Source: Deltaproteobacteria bacterium
GTDB taxonomy: Bacteria > Myxococcota_A > UBA796 > CAJQPC01
DNA: 64,000 bases
Direction of reading: 5' to 3'
NCBI GenBank assembly: GCA_016717595.1
Contig: JADKFE010000127.1
Location: forward strand, 1 to 64,000
The notes beneath the pieces were generated by a model. The model did no database searches. It was given only the letters and a program-made list of their open reading frames with translations, and had not been told where the DNA came from. Made by a program: the position numbers and the translations under genes. Below are positions 45,697 to 55,711 of this stretch, in pieces; the stretch's first letter is position 1, and every line of letters starts with the position of its first letter.

Positions 45697-46702
45697 ATGC
45701 TCTGGCTCGCCGCGATGCTCCCGCTCCTCACCCCGCCCGCCGAGGCCGGGTCTCGTTGGCTGCAGAATGATGTGTTTACGGGGGAGGGGAGCGCGTATAT
45801 CGTCTTGCAGTTGGCGCCCGATGAGTGTGTGGCGAGCCTGTTTGAGACGGGCGCAGGACTATCCCTTTTCGTTTAGAAGGTCCAGGTGCTCATGCTCTCG
45901 AAGAGACGCGACGCGACGGTTGCCGGGGTTCTGGTCGATGGAAAGGCAGTCCTTTAGCGCCGCGACAGCTCGGCGAGGAGGCCGCTGAGTTGACTGGCTC
46001 GAAGAGGCGTTCAACGAGGTCACCGTCGCCGACCTTGAGCTGATCTTCCCGGAGATCGAGGAGCAGACACGTCGCGGTCGCCATCTGTTTCACGGAGGAC
46101 GGGGATCCAACGGTCGCCAGTGACGGCAGCGAGCAACACAGGCGGCGGCGAAGACCAACTGGATCTACACTGGCGGGGCTTGGTAGACGCCTCGAAGATC
46201 CGTTGGGAGCACCTCCAACTGGATCATTCGGGCATGTATCGAGGGACCGACGTCCCGGATGAGGGGCTGCGACACCGGTGAGGGCGACGCAGACGCGGAC
46301 GGCGACGCGGACTCCGACACCGACTCTGACAGCGACGCGGACAGTGATCTCGCGCTCCTCACCATCACGCCGGGCTCGGCGGCCGAGGGTGAGGCGGTGT
46401 CCGTGGTGCTCCTCGGCCAAGGCTTCACGGACTCCGCCGAGGCGCGCATCGGCGGTATCCCCCTCACGGGCCAAGCGCTGGTGAACGGCAAGACGCTCAC
46501 CGGGCGCACCCCGACGACCTTGCCTGCAGGAACCCATGACGTCGAGGTGGTTCAAGACGGGCAGTCGGCGATCCTCATCGGCGCGTTCACCGTCGAGGGA
46601 GGCAAGCTCTGCGCCACACGCAGCGGGGGCGGCAGCGCCTTTGCTTCGGGGCTGGCGTTGGTGCTGGGCCTTCTGGCGCGCCGTCGGGCGCTGCGCTCAT
46701 AG
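45697..46702 (+). pseudogene. Secreted TIG-domain protein with MYXO-CTERM-like tail, interrupted by several frameshifts
   Basis: The start at 45697 (GGAGG ahead) gives a signal peptide MLWLAAMLPLLTPPAEA and SRWLQNDVFTGEG, then the frame breaks at about 45865. Between 45870 and 46260 pieces of one protein continue in changing frames: KVQVLMLS, EAFNEVTVADLELIFPEIEE, VAICFTEDGDPTVASDG, NWIYTGGAW and SNWIIRACIEG. From about 46262 the frame is open to 46702. It has an Asp-rich linker (DADADGDADSDTDSD), a TIG/IPT-like domain (LTITPGSAAEGEAVSVVLLG) and an end with Cys, Gly-rich segment, hydrophobic helix and RRRALRS, like MYXO-CTERM. At least five indels are needed. It is either a decaying gene or a locally poor consensus. 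Confidence 0.65.
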
Positions 46703-48581
46703 CCCTGGGGCGATGAAGACGTAGACGGCGCCCTCGGACCCTGAGTCGTAGGGATTGTACGCTCCGAGGGCGACGTCAACGACTCGATCGCCGCTGAGGT
46801 CGAGCTGGGCCTCCGTGGACAAGATCGCCGTGCCAAGCTTGTCGCTGAACGACACGATCGCCTCGGTGTAGTCCATGTCGGCGTCGAAGGGGCCGGAGAG
46901 GATGTAGGCGGCGCCGTCGTCAAAGCCGTTGCAGGCGATCAGGAGATCTTGGTCACCATCCAGATCATAGTCTGAGGCGCCGAAGTCTGACGCGAACTGA
47001 AAATCTGGGGCGAGGGTGATGACCACACGCTCCTCCTCAGCGACCCCTCGCGCTTTCACGGGCAGTACGTAGACGACACCATCACGCAGGGAGAAAGCAG
47101 AAACGGGGCTGGGCGCTGAGGCGATGAAGTCGGAGATGCCGTCGCTGTTCATATCGGCGACGTGCAGCGCGGTGCCAATCTCCTCAGGGCCACTTGAGCT
47201 GCTGTCGCTCCAGCTCCAGGCGGCTTGGCCCTCAACGGTGCTCCATCGGGTCGTCTCCCCAGGCAAGTGCATGAGCCGCCCCTCGCTGCCGCTGTAGCCG
47301 GGCTCACCCACCAGGAGCTCGTTTATGCCGTCTCCGTTGGTGTCGGGCACGGCAAAGATGGCCTCAGCGAGTCTGGAAGGAACCGTCGAACCACACGGAG
47401 AGGCTTGTTGATGCGGACTCCAACGGACCCCAGATGATATTCAGGATCCCCGACTCACCAGGGTTGTATTCATCTGCTGCCCCCACAAACAGGTCCGCAT
47501 CTCCGTCCTCATCCTCCCCATCATCCAGCCCCCCGGCGAGGCTGGCGCCATAGCGGTCCTGAGAAGAGGAGAACGTATTGCCCGCCGCCGTGCTCGACTT
47601 CTTGCCCGTCCCCAACGGCCCAAACCACAACGTCACCTCGGAGTCCCCCGGCGCCCCCACCGCCAGATCCGCCCCGCCGTCGTCGTTCAGATCCGTACAC
47701 AAGAGCGCGTAGCCAAGCTCGCTCCCGCTCGACCCGCTGAGGGTCAGATCCGCGTCGCTGAGCTTGTGTTCGCCCTGGGTCAAGGGGCCGTAGACGACGT
47801 AGACCCTGTCCGCGCCGGGGGCGCCGATGGCGAGGTCGTCGGCGCCGTCGTGGTTGAGGTCGCCGCCGCACATCGCCCACCCGGCCTCGTCGCCCGACTC
47901 GCCGGTGAAGATCACGTCCGCGTCGTTGAGGTCGTAGTCGCCGGAGAAGGCGCAGGGGCTCGCGCTCTCATCGCAGTTGTTGTCGAGGCCGTCATCGCAG
48001 ACCTCCGCGGCGCCGGGGTTCACCGTGGCGTCGCCGTCGTCGCAGTCTCCGGCCTGGGCGACGGTTCCGTCCAGGGCCTCGCAGGCGCGCAGCGGCGCCG
48101 CGTCTTGGCCGAAGCCGTCGCCGTCCTCGTCACGGTGCCACAGGCTCGCGTCGATGGCCTCTTGTTCGTCCAAACGGCCGTCGCAGTTGTTGTCTTGGCC
48201 GTCGCAGACCTCCACCGCGTCGGGGGAGACGCTCGCGTCGAGGTCGTCACAGTCCGCGCCTGGGGTCTGGGTGGCCTCGGCAGAGGGCGCCTCGCAGGCC
48301 GTGATCGGCGCGGCGGCGGCGTAGCCGTCCTCGTCGTGATCCTCATACCACGAGGTGTCAAAGCCCTCGTCGGTCTCGCCGTCGCAGTTGTTGTCGGCGC
48401 CGTCGCAGACCTCTTCAGCGCCGGGGTTCACGTCCGCCCGATCGTCGTCGCAGTCGTCTCCGTCGTAGTCCACGTTGACGAAGCCGTCGCCGTCGTGGTC
48501 TTTGGCGGCGGCGAGGAGCTCTTTGTACTCCGCGGGGCTGGTCAGGCAGCCTGAGACGCTGAGCGCGGCGAAGAAGGACAT
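46697..48581 (-). CDS. MopE-repeat / FG-GAP lipoprotein (one-base frameshift near 47364)
   Basis: A lipoprotein (SFFAALSVSGC) with three or four MopE-type repeats over residues 25-220 (GDDCDDDRADVNPGAEEVCD, CDGADNNCDGETDEG), followed by FG-GAP/integrin-like propeller repeats (DLNHDGADDLAIGAPGADR, DLNDDGGADLAVGAPGDSE). The first frame stops at 47364 right after VWFDGSFQTR. The next frame continues AEAIFAVPDTNGDGINELLV with further FG-GAP units to 46697. One inserted base restores a single protein of about 627 residues. FG-GAP proteins are usually surface or adhesive propellers. Its tail overlaps the convergent TIG-protein gene. The exact start is uncertain; 48581 gives a signal peptide without positive charge, and a TTG 15 bases upstream would add an Arg. 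Confidence 0.75.
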
Positions 48582-48674
48582 GGGGGACAGGCGCAAAAGA
48601 AGCTCCAGGCGATAGGTGCAGGCTACCGCGAGGGGCGCGGCGTGGCAACGCGCCGCCCACGTCTCCCCACCTGC

Positions 48675-48680
48675 TACACT
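48675..48680 (+). promoter_or_regulatory. Candidate -10 box for a leaderless transcript
   Basis: TACACT ends 8 bases before the ATG at 48689, which has no ribosome-binding site. Transcription would start at or next to the start codon. No -35 box is evident. Confidence 0.25.
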
Positions 48681-48688
48681 CCCCGACG

Positions 48689-50083
48689 ATGTCCACGTCC
48701 CCATCCCCTTACCGCCCGGCGCTCCTCGCCCTGGGCCTCGTCTTCGCCGCGCTCGCCGGCGGCCTCGGCTGGTCCGCGGGCCTCCCGCCGGACGCCTGCG
48801 CCACGGCGGCGATCACGGCCTTGTGCGCGGTGTATTGGGTCACCGAGGCCCTGCCGATCCCGGCCACGTCGATGTTGCCCTTCGCGCTTTTGCCTCTGGT
48901 GGGGGTGCTCACGGCCAAAGACATCGCCAGCGCCTATGGGCATGACCTGATCTTGCTGTTGTTGGGCGGGTTTATGCTCTCGACGGCCTTGGAGCGTAAC
49001 GGCGCGCACCGGCGGCTGGCCTTGGGCATGCTGCGGCTCATCGGCGCGCGGTCGCGGCGGCGGGTGGTGGTGGGGTTCATCGCCACCTCGGGCCTGCTCT
49101 CGATGTGGATGAGCAACACGGCGACGACGCTGATGCTCTTGCCCGTGGCCCTCGCCGTGGCTGAAGGCGCTGAGGATGACCGGGCGGGGCTGGAGGCGCC
49201 CTTGTTCTTGGGGGTGGCCTGGGCGTCGAGCATCGGGGGCTTGGGCACGCCCATCGGCACCCCGCCGAACCTCGTGCTGATGGGCGTCTATGAGGAGCTG
49301 GCCGGTCAGACGGTGAGCTTCGTGCGGTGGATGCGCTGGGGGGTGCCCGCGGTGCTGGTGCTGTTGCCCCTGGCGGCGGTGGTGTTGACCTGGGGGATGC
49401 GTGAGGGCGCGCCGCTGCGGCTGCCTGCGCTTGGGCCGTGGAAGCCCAAAGAGCGGCGGGTCTTGGCGCTGTTTGTGCTCACGGCCTTGGCCTGGATCAC
49501 CCGGGGCACGCCGGAGGGCGGCTGGGCGGGGCTTCTGGGCCTGCCCGGGGTGAGCGACGCGACGGTGGCCTTGGCGGCGGTGGGGCTCATGTTTTTTGTG
49601 CCCGACGGCGAGGGTGGGCCCATCCTCGACTGGGACACGGCGGAGCGTATCCCTTGGGGATTGCTCTTGTTGTTCGGCGGCGGCATCGCCATCGCTGAGG
49701 CCTTCGTGAAGACGGGGCTCTCCGCGAGCCTGGGCGCGCTGTTGAGCCCCTTGGCGAGTTACCCCGCCGTGGTGCCCATCGCCGCCTTGTGCCTGGGGGT
49801 CACCTTCCTCACTGAAGTCACCAGCAACACGGCCACGGCGACGCTGTTGATGCCCATCACCTACGCCGCCGCCATCGCCGCGGGCCTCGACCCCCTGGTG
49901 TTGATGGTCCCCGCCGCGCTCTCGGCGTCCTGCGCGTTTATGCTGCCCGTGGCCACGGCCCCCAACGCCGTCGTCTTCGGCACCGGGCGGGTGCCGATGG
50001 CGTTTATGGTGCGCCGGGGCCTCGCCCTAAACTTCCTCGCGGCGAGCGCCCTCGTCGTGATCTGCCTGCTCCTCGTCCCCTGA
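48689..50083 (+). CDS. DASS-family (SLC13) dicarboxylate/anion:sodium symporter
   Basis: A 464-residue inner-membrane transporter with about 11 hydrophobic helices. The two SNT-type motifs of the DASS family are present: SNTATTLMLLPVALA (near 150) and SNTATATLLMPITYAA (near 380), each in a re-entrant substrate-binding hairpin. TEALPIPATSMLPFALLPLVGV and GTPIGTPPNLVLMG are further family markers. It probably carries C4-dicarboxylates or another anion with sodium; the substrate cannot be told from sequence. Confidence 0.92.
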   Translation: MSTSPSPYRPALLALGLVFAALAGGLGWSAGLPPDACATAAITALCAVYWVTEALPIPATSMLPFALLPLVGVLTAKDIASAYGHDLILLLLGGFMLSTALERNGAHRRLALGMLRLIGARSRRRVVVGFIATSGLLSMWMSNTATTLMLLPVALAVAEGAEDDRAGLEAPLFLGVAWASSIGGLGTPIGTPPNLVLMGVYEELAGQTVSFVRWMRWGVPAVLVLLPLAAVVLTWGMREGAPLRLPALGPWKPKERRVLALFVLTALAWITRGTPEGGWAGLLGLPGVSDATVALAAVGLMFFVPDGEGGPILDWDTAERIPWGLLLLFGGGIAIAEAFVKTGLSASLGALLSPLASYPAVVPIAALCLGVTFLTEVTSNTATATLLMPITYAAAIAAGLDPLVLMVPAALSASCAFMLPVATAPNAVVFGTGRVPMAFMVRRGLALNFLAASALVVICLLLVP

Positions 50084-50101
50084 GCCTCGGAGTCCGACCG
50101 T

Positions 50102-50383
50102 ATGAAAGATGACGCGCTGAGCGCCCTCGTCGTGATGCAGAGCGCGGGATGTGTCGGGATCTTCGCCTTTTTGGGCTCGTGGGCCCTGGGCTCAACGGCG
50201 GGGCCCGGGGGCCTGGGGACGAGCACGCCGGTCTTGGCGATGGCCTTGGGCCTGTGCGCCGGGGGCGTCGGCGGCTGGATCGTCGCCCGGCGCTGGGAGC
50301 CGGAGCGCCTGCGGACGCTGCTCAAGGCCCTCGCCGTCGTCGCGGTCGTCGGCCTGGGCCTCGTCGCCCTGCTCGGGCGCTGA
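50102..50383 (+). CDS. Small integral membrane protein
   Basis: A 93-residue protein with three hydrophobic helices (about 7-28, 44-60, 74-90) and an Arg-rich loop (VARRWEPERLRTLL). No family is recognised. It starts 18 bases after the DASS transporter with a GGAG site, so it is probably co-transcribed and may be an accessory subunit. That is inferred from position only. Confidence 0.65.
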   Translation: MKDDALSALVVMQSAGCVGIFAFLGSWALGSTAGPGGLGTSTPVLAMALGLCAGGVGGWIVARRWEPERLRTLLKALAVVAVVGLGLVALLGR

Positions 50384-50468
50384 TCTCGGGGGCCGCCCGG
50401 CGGGGGTTTTTCGGCGAGCTGGCCTGGAGGTGTGGCAGATCACCCAGGCATCGTGTAGGCTTGGCCCT

Positions 50469-51998
50469 ATGCGTGTACTCCTCGTGCAACCCCCTCGCTG
50501 CTACTGGCCCTACACCTCCGAGGGCGACAACTTCTTGCTCCAGCAAGCCCTGCCCGCTTTGGCGGCGGTGGCCCGCGCTGAAGGGCATGAGGTCAAGGTC
50601 ATCGACTGTATGCCAACCCACACGGGCTGGCGCAGCCTCTATGACCAGGTCAAAGACTTCGCCCCCCACGTCATCGGCAGCGGCGAGAACCACGCGCTCT
50701 ACGCCAGCGAGGCCCTGCGCTTCTTCCGCCTCGCCCGCCAGGCGGCGCCCGAGGCCCTGACCGTGGCCGGGGGAGGCCACTTCACGAACCTCGCCCACCG
50801 CTACGCGAACAACCCCGACATCGACCTCATCTGCGTCGGCGAGGGCGAAGAGACCTTCCGCGACATCCTGCGCGGCGCCGAGTCCGCCCAGCCCGCCTGG
50901 GACGACATCGCCGGCCTCGCCTTTGGCCGCGAGGGCCAGATCGTCAAGACGAAGCACCGCAAGCTCGTGCAAGACTTAGACACCTTGCCCATGCCCGCCT
51001 ACGACATGATGCCGATGCACCTCTACGGCACCTCACGGTATCTGTTCTCGCCCGGCGGCAGCACGCTTCACCACAGCCGCGGGTGTACGTCGAAGTGCAG
51101 CTTCTGCGCGTGGTGGACGACCATGGCCGATCGCACCACAGACGCCCAAGGCAACACCAAGCTCAGCCCACGCTGGCGCAGCAAGTCCGTCAACCGCATG
51201 ATGGCGGAGGTCTCCGAGCTGTATTACCGCTACGGCAAACGCGCCTATGTGTGGGTAGACGAGAGCTGGAACATCGACCCCCGGTTTAACCTACAGTTCA
51301 GCGAAGAGATGATCCGCTCGGGCATGAAGACGAAGTGGATGTGTTTTATGCGCGCCGACTGTGTGGTGCGGGATCACAAGAAGGGCATCTTAGAGGCCCA
51401 GATTCGCGCCGGGATGAGCCACATCCTCATCGGCGTCGAGCGCGCTGAAGACGCCAACCTCAAGGATCTCGACAAGCGGTTTTACGCCGGCGGCGTCGCT
51501 GAAGAGGCCATCCGAATTATGAAGGAGCATTACCCCGAGGTGTTCATTCAGGCGACGTTTATCGTCGGCGTGAAGAACGAGTCCATGGACACCCTCAAGC
51601 TCCAGGTCGATCTCGCCAAAAAACTCGACGTGGACTTCCCGGCGTTTCACCCGATCACCCCGGTGCCGGGCACGCCGATTTATGATGAGGCCATTCGTAA
51701 CGGTCACATCACTGAAGACGACTTCGACAACTTCGACTGGCTGTCCCCGGTGCTCAACTCAGACTATCTCACCAAAGATGAGATCGCCTGGGAGCTGTAC
51801 CGCATGAACAAACAGTTCGTGAACAGCAAGTGGATGCTCAAGGGTCTGTTCAGCCGCGTCGATTACAAACGCGACATGTACATCTGGTTCACCCTCGTCT
51901 CGGCGAAGATGGCGCTCGGCGCGATCAAAGAGAAGGTGAGCCCCCTGAACGTGAGCCACTACCAGCAGCTTGAGAAGCCCTGGTGGTACGACTCTTGA
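50469..51998 (+). CDS. B12-binding-domain radical SAM protein (BchE/HpnJ-like)
   Basis: A 509-residue enzyme. The N-terminal cobalamin-type Rossmann domain (VLLVQPPRCYW...VAGGGHFTNL...ICVGEGEETF, 1-135) is followed by a radical SAM domain with the cluster motif CTSKCSFC (C206, C210, C213) and GVERAEDANLKDLDK, IQATFIVGVKNESMDTLKLQ and HPITPVPGTPIYDEA. Relatives include the magnesium-protoporphyrin cyclase BchE, hopanoid modifiers and many uncharacterised methylases and cyclases. No chlorophyll or hopanoid genes are nearby, so the substrate is open. Cobalamin use is likely but the classical DxHxxG motif is not clear. Confidence 0.85.
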   Translation: MRVLLVQPPRCYWPYTSEGDNFLLQQALPALAAVARAEGHEVKVIDCMPTHTGWRSLYDQVKDFAPHVIGSGENHALYASEALRFFRLARQAAPEALTVAGGGHFTNLAHRYANNPDIDLICVGEGEETFRDILRGAESAQPAWDDIAGLAFGREGQIVKTKHRKLVQDLDTLPMPAYDMMPMHLYGTSRYLFSPGGSTLHHSRGCTSKCSFCAWWTTMADRTTDAQGNTKLSPRWRSKSVNRMMAEVSELYYRYGKRAYVWVDESWNIDPRFNLQFSEEMIRSGMKTKWMCFMRADCVVRDHKKGILEAQIRAGMSHILIGVERAEDANLKDLDKRFYAGGVAEEAIRIMKEHYPEVFIQATFIVGVKNESMDTLKLQVDLAKKLDVDFPAFHPITPVPGTPIYDEAIRNGHITEDDFDNFDWLSPVLNSDYLTKDEIAWELYRMNKQFVNSKWMLKGLFSRVDYKRDMYIWFTLVSAKMALGAIKEKVSPLNVSHYQQLEKPWWYDS

Positions 51999-52019
51999 GC
52001 GCGCCGGGCGCTGTGACTC

Positions 52020-53498
52020 TCAGCGCCCCGGCTCAGGGTTCAGATCCTCACACATCGACTGGATGAGCTTGGCGGGGGCGTCCAGCGCCTCAAGGGCCAG
52101 GGCGAGGTCGCCGTGCAGCGGGGCGAAGGCGCCATCGGCCACGGCGACGTGGATGAACGGGCGCACCAGGCCTGCGCGCTCGGCGAAGAAGCGGCGGGTG
52201 GGCGCGTGCTCTCCGGCGATGGGGTGACCGGCGCGGGCCAAGGCGCCTAAGGCTCCTTGAAGTGGGCCGTCGAGGCGCAGCTCCACCAAGGAGTGTGTGG
52301 CGATCACCGCGAGGCGCTTGAGGCGGGCGCGGGGCACCCGAAGGCGCTCGTTCACCTCTCCGACGACCAGCGCCCAGACCTTCAGCGGTTTGCCCATGGC
52401 GCCTGAAGGCTGGCCAAACCAGGGGCCTTGGGCGCGGCCGCCCTTCACCGCCCAGTCCTTGATCGCCGGGCCACGCTCCAAGACCACAACCGTCTCGATC
52501 TCCGGCGTCTGGGGGAAGAGGTCCAGAGGGGTGACCGAGCGGGCCCGCATGCCGAAGGCGGCGAGGATGTCCAGATCGCGGGCCAAGGTCTCGGGGCCAC
52601 AAGAGACGTAGACCAGGCGCGAGACGGCGCGGGCGAGGCGCTCCAGCGTCTTGGGATCGGCGCCGCGGCGGGCGGGGTTGAGCACGGCGGCGTCGAAGCG
52701 GCCCTCTAAGTTTTGGTCTTCGACCTTCGAGCCGATGACCTCGACGTTGCGCGGGGCCATGGCCCGGGCGGCCTCCACGGCGGCGGGCACCTCCTCGATG
52801 GCCACGACCTTCTCGACGCTCCCGGCGAGCATCAAGGCGTAGGCGCCCACCCCGGCGTAGAGGTCGAGCACACGCCGGGCGCCGCCGAGGCCGTCCTTGA
52901 CGAGCTTGTGTAGGCCCACGGCGCTCGCCGGATCGACCTGGAAGAACGCGCCGGGGTAGATGCGGTAGCGGGTGGCGCCGATGGCCTCCTCGATGTGGGC
53001 GCGCCCGGCGATGACCCGCGGCGCGTCGCCGATCACCCGGCGGCCCTCGGGATCGGCGCGGCTCACGGCGATGGAGCGCAGCTTGGGCACGGCCTGGGCC
53101 AAGGCGCGGGCGGCGCGGGCCCCGCCAGGAAGCTCACCCCCCTTGCAGGCGAAGACGGCTTGAAGCTCACCTGTGGCCTCAGAGCGGCGCAGATCGAGGG
53201 AGTGAACGCCCCGTTTGCCGCGTAACCAGCCCAAGATCGGCTGGAGCGACTCGCGCAGGCCCGAATCCAGAACGGGGCAGTCGGGGGTGTCCAGCACGGT
53301 GCGCCCGGCGCGGTCGTAGAGCCCGATGCTGACGTGATCGTTCATCACATGCAGGGGCAGCTTGAGCCGGTGGCGGTAGGCCATCTGCCGCGGCGCGGGC
53401 AGAGGCGCGGGCGGGGCGGGGAGGTGGCCAAAACGCCCGAAGGCCCGGCGCACGCGGGCGTGTTTGGTCTGGAGCTGCTCGGCGTAGTCCCGGCCCAT
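52020..53498 (-). CDS. TrmA/RlmD-family 5-methyluridine methyltransferase (true start upstream of 53498)
   Basis: SAM-dependent RNA methyltransferase of the RumA/TrmA family. The SAM motif is VLDLYAGVGAYALML (near 224), NPARRGADPKTLERLA precedes the catalytic cysteine region VYVSCGPETLARDLDIL, and DLFPQTPEIETVVVLERG is the C-terminal hallmark. Coordinates use the first in-frame ATG, but coding clearly begins upstream. The cysteines of the family's 4Fe-4S cluster (C-x5-C-x2-C) are encoded in the same frame at 53505-53534, just ahead of this ATG, with the fourth in DTPDCPVLD. No ATG/GTG/TTG lies in that frame before the stop at 53620. An ATG in another frame at 53623 plus one indel in a C run would supply one. 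An extra C-terminal region of about 100 residues is also present. Confidence 0.85.
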   Translation of the reverse strand: MGRDYAEQLQTKHARVRRAFGRFGHLPAPPAPLPAPRQMAYRHRLKLPLHVMNDHVSIGLYDRAGRTVLDTPDCPVLDSGLRESLQPILGWLRGKRGVHSLDLRRSEATGELQAVFACKGGELPGGARAARALAQAVPKLRSIAVSRADPEGRRVIGDAPRVIAGRAHIEEAIGATRYRIYPGAFFQVDPASAVGLHKLVKDGLGGARRVLDLYAGVGAYALMLAGSVEKVVAIEEVPAAVEAARAMAPRNVEVIGSKVEDQNLEGRFDAAVLNPARRGADPKTLERLARAVSRLVYVSCGPETLARDLDILAAFGMRARSVTPLDLFPQTPEIETVVVLERGPAIKDWAVKGGRAQGPWFGQPSGAMGKPLKVWALVVGEVNERLRVPRARLKRLAVIATHSLVELRLDGPLQGALGALARAGHPIAGEHAPTRRFFAERAGLVRPFIHVAVADGAFAPLHGDLALALEALDAPAKLIQSMCEDLNPEPGR

Positions 53499-53629
53499 GA
53501 GCGGGCAGCCGGGGCAGCGGGGGTGGTGGCGGCAGCGAGAGGGCTCGGCGACGGCGGCGACGCGGGAGGAGGGGACGGGGGGGCAGGGAGGGGGCGGCTT
53601 GGTCGGGGCTTGTGCGGGTTCATTCGGGG

Positions 53630-53756
<127 letters not shown>

Positions 53757-53768
<12 letters not shown>

Positions 53769-54749
53769 AGCACCGCCGTAAGCTCTTGCGGGCGCGTCGT
53801 CGGCGCCGGTCAGTCGGCGGAAGACCTCCTCCAGGTTGCTGCGCTCGCGGCGCTGCTCCAGGAGCGTGAGGCCCTGGGCGGTCACCCAGCGAGAGGTGAC
53901 GGCGCGGAGATCGCCGTCGGAGAGCAGATCCACGGCCAGCTCACCCTCGACGAGCTCGGCGTCGTCTACGGGCACGAGCTGGCGCACGCCGGGCAGGGCC
54001 GCGAGGCCGGCGTGGAGCTGCTGGGGGGTGAGGCGCACCTCGCCCGGGCCGACCACCACACGCAGGCGCTCGCCTTGGGAGGCCGCGGTCACCGTGGCGG
54101 TGGGGCCATCGGCGACGATGCGGCCCTTGTGGATGATGAGCACCCGGTCGCAGGTCGCCTGCACCTCAGAGAGGATGTGGGTGGAGAGGATGACCGTGCG
54201 GCGCTCGCCGAGCTCACGGATCAAGGCGCGGATCTCGGCGATCTGGTTGGGGTCGAGGCCCGAGGTGGGCTCGTCCAAGATGAGCAGGTCGGGCTCGTGC
54301 AGGATGGCTTGGGCCAGGCCGACGCGCTGGCGATACCCCTTGGAGAGCGTGCTGATCTCGTCTTTGGCGCGCTCGGTGAGGCCGCAGCGGCGCAGGGCGC
54401 GGTCCACAGCGGCGGCGCGCTCGGCGCTGTCTAAGCCCCGGACCTGGCCCATAAACTGCAGGTAGTCCACCACCCGCATCTCGGTGTAGACCGGCGCGGA
54501 CTCCGGCAGGTAGCCGATCTTTCGCCGCGCCGCGACGGGGTCGCTGACGACGTTGATCCCGCAGACCTTGGCCTCGCCCGCCGTGGGGGAGATGAAGCCG
54601 GTGAGGATCTTCATCGTGGTCGTCTTGCCCGCGCCGTTGGGGCCCAAGAACCCGACGATCTCCCCCTTCGGAACGGTGAAGTCGACGCCCGACAAGGCGG
54701 CCTTGTCGCCGTAGCGTTTCTCCAGTCCGCGCGCTGAGATCACCGACAT
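53757..54749 (-). CDS. ABC transporter ATPase (GldA / NatA-like)
   Basis: A 330-residue ATP-binding subunit: Walker A GPNGAGKTT at 36-44, Q-loop region, signature LSKGYRQRVG near 132, Walker B LLILDEPTSGLDPNQ near 153 and the switch His in STHILSEV. The C-terminal 100 residues are the extended domain seen in GldA/DrrA-type exporters. Its usual partner, a GldF-type ABC permease immediately downstream in the same operon, is missing: the G tract and then an unrelated methyltransferase follow. The start at 54749 has GGAGG six bases ahead. The substrate is unknown. Confidence 0.9.
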
Positions 54750-54835
54750 GGTCGCCTCCACCCCGGCTCCCTATCGAAGCGGGAGCCCCGCCGCAAAGGC
54801 CACGTCAATCTGCACCGACCCCACACACCTTCCGT

Positions 54836-54841
54836 TATACT
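54836..54841 (+). promoter_or_regulatory. Candidate -10 box (TATACT)
   Basis: TATACT lies 31 bases upstream of the ATG at 54873, the same hexamer and spacing as at 41442. A -35 element is not convincing. Confidence 0.35.
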
Positions 54842-54872
54842 CATTCGCTGACTCCACACCCAGGTGTCTTCG

Positions 54873-55703
54873 ATGCGCGCGCTTCGCCTGTCTCCTCTGC
54901 TCAGCCTGTTCGTCCTCGCTTGCGCCCCCGACTACAAGGTCGAAGGAGAGGTCCAAGACACGGGCGTGCCCTCTGGCGCCGACAGCGGCGGAGACAGCGC
55001 CACGGACGACAGCGAGGCGTTTCTGGACGAGGTCTGGGCCGGCGCCACCTTGCGGGTGCTCGCCCCGGCCTCTGGCGACTTCTTGCCGCTGGGTGAGCCC
55101 GCCGACTTTGAGGCCGTGGTGTACGACGCCGCGGGCAACCCCACGGACTTCACCGACATCACCTGGGGCTCGGACATCGACGGCGCTTGGCTGCCTACGG
55201 GCAAGGTCTTTGAGGACGCCACCCTGAACGTCGGCACCCACGCGCTCACCGCCACGGCCAAGCTCCCCAGCGGCGACACCTTGGCCTACACCATCGGCGG
55301 CGTGCTGGTGCAGCACGAAGACGCCGGCACCTACGTCGGCACCCTGCAGATCGACGCCACCATCGAGTACGACGGCCAGGCCTTCACCGTCACCTGCATC
55401 GGCGCGCTCACCATGGTCGTCGACCAGACCGGCGAGGTGGTCGAGGGTGACTCCACCTGCCTGCTCTCGCTCTCGGGCTTTGATCTGGAGCTTGAGTACG
55501 CCCTCAACCTAGAGAACGACGAGGGCACGCTCACCGGCGAGGCCGCGGCGGTGGTCTGGGGCTATGAGCTGCCCTCGGAGTTCACGGGGGAGGTCGGCGA
55601 GGGCCTCATCGGCGGCGGCTTCGAGACGGAGATCATCGGCACGCCGCTGGTGGGCACCGTCGAGGTCGAGCGCATCACCCGCACGGTGAGCAGCGGCGAG
55701 TAG
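54873..55703 (+). CDS. Lipoprotein with Ig-like beta domains, unknown function
   Basis: A 276-residue lipoprotein (MRALRLSPLLSLFVLACAPD). An acidic/Ser/Gly linker (about 30-55) is followed by a Ca-dependent-type or Ig-like domain (LRVLAPASGDFLPLGEPADF, GTHALTATAKLPSGDTLAY), then a beta-barrel-like stretch with two cysteines (VTCIGALTMVVDQTGEVVEG, DSTCLLSLSGFDLELEYALN). The first domain resembles bacterial Ig-like repeats. It diverges from the ABC ATPase gene and converges with lspA. Confidence 0.75.
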   Translation: MRALRLSPLLSLFVLACAPDYKVEGEVQDTGVPSGADSGGDSATDDSEAFLDEVWAGATLRVLAPASGDFLPLGEPADFEAVVYDAAGNPTDFTDITWGSDIDGAWLPTGKVFEDATLNVGTHALTATAKLPSGDTLAYTIGGVLVQHEDAGTYVGTLQIDATIEYDGQAFTVTCIGALTMVVDQTGEVVEGDSTCLLSLSGFDLELEYALNLENDEGTLTGEAAAVVWGYELPSEFTGEVGEGLIGGGFETEIIGTPLVGTVEVERITRTVSSGE

Positions 55704-55711
55704 CCCAGGCG

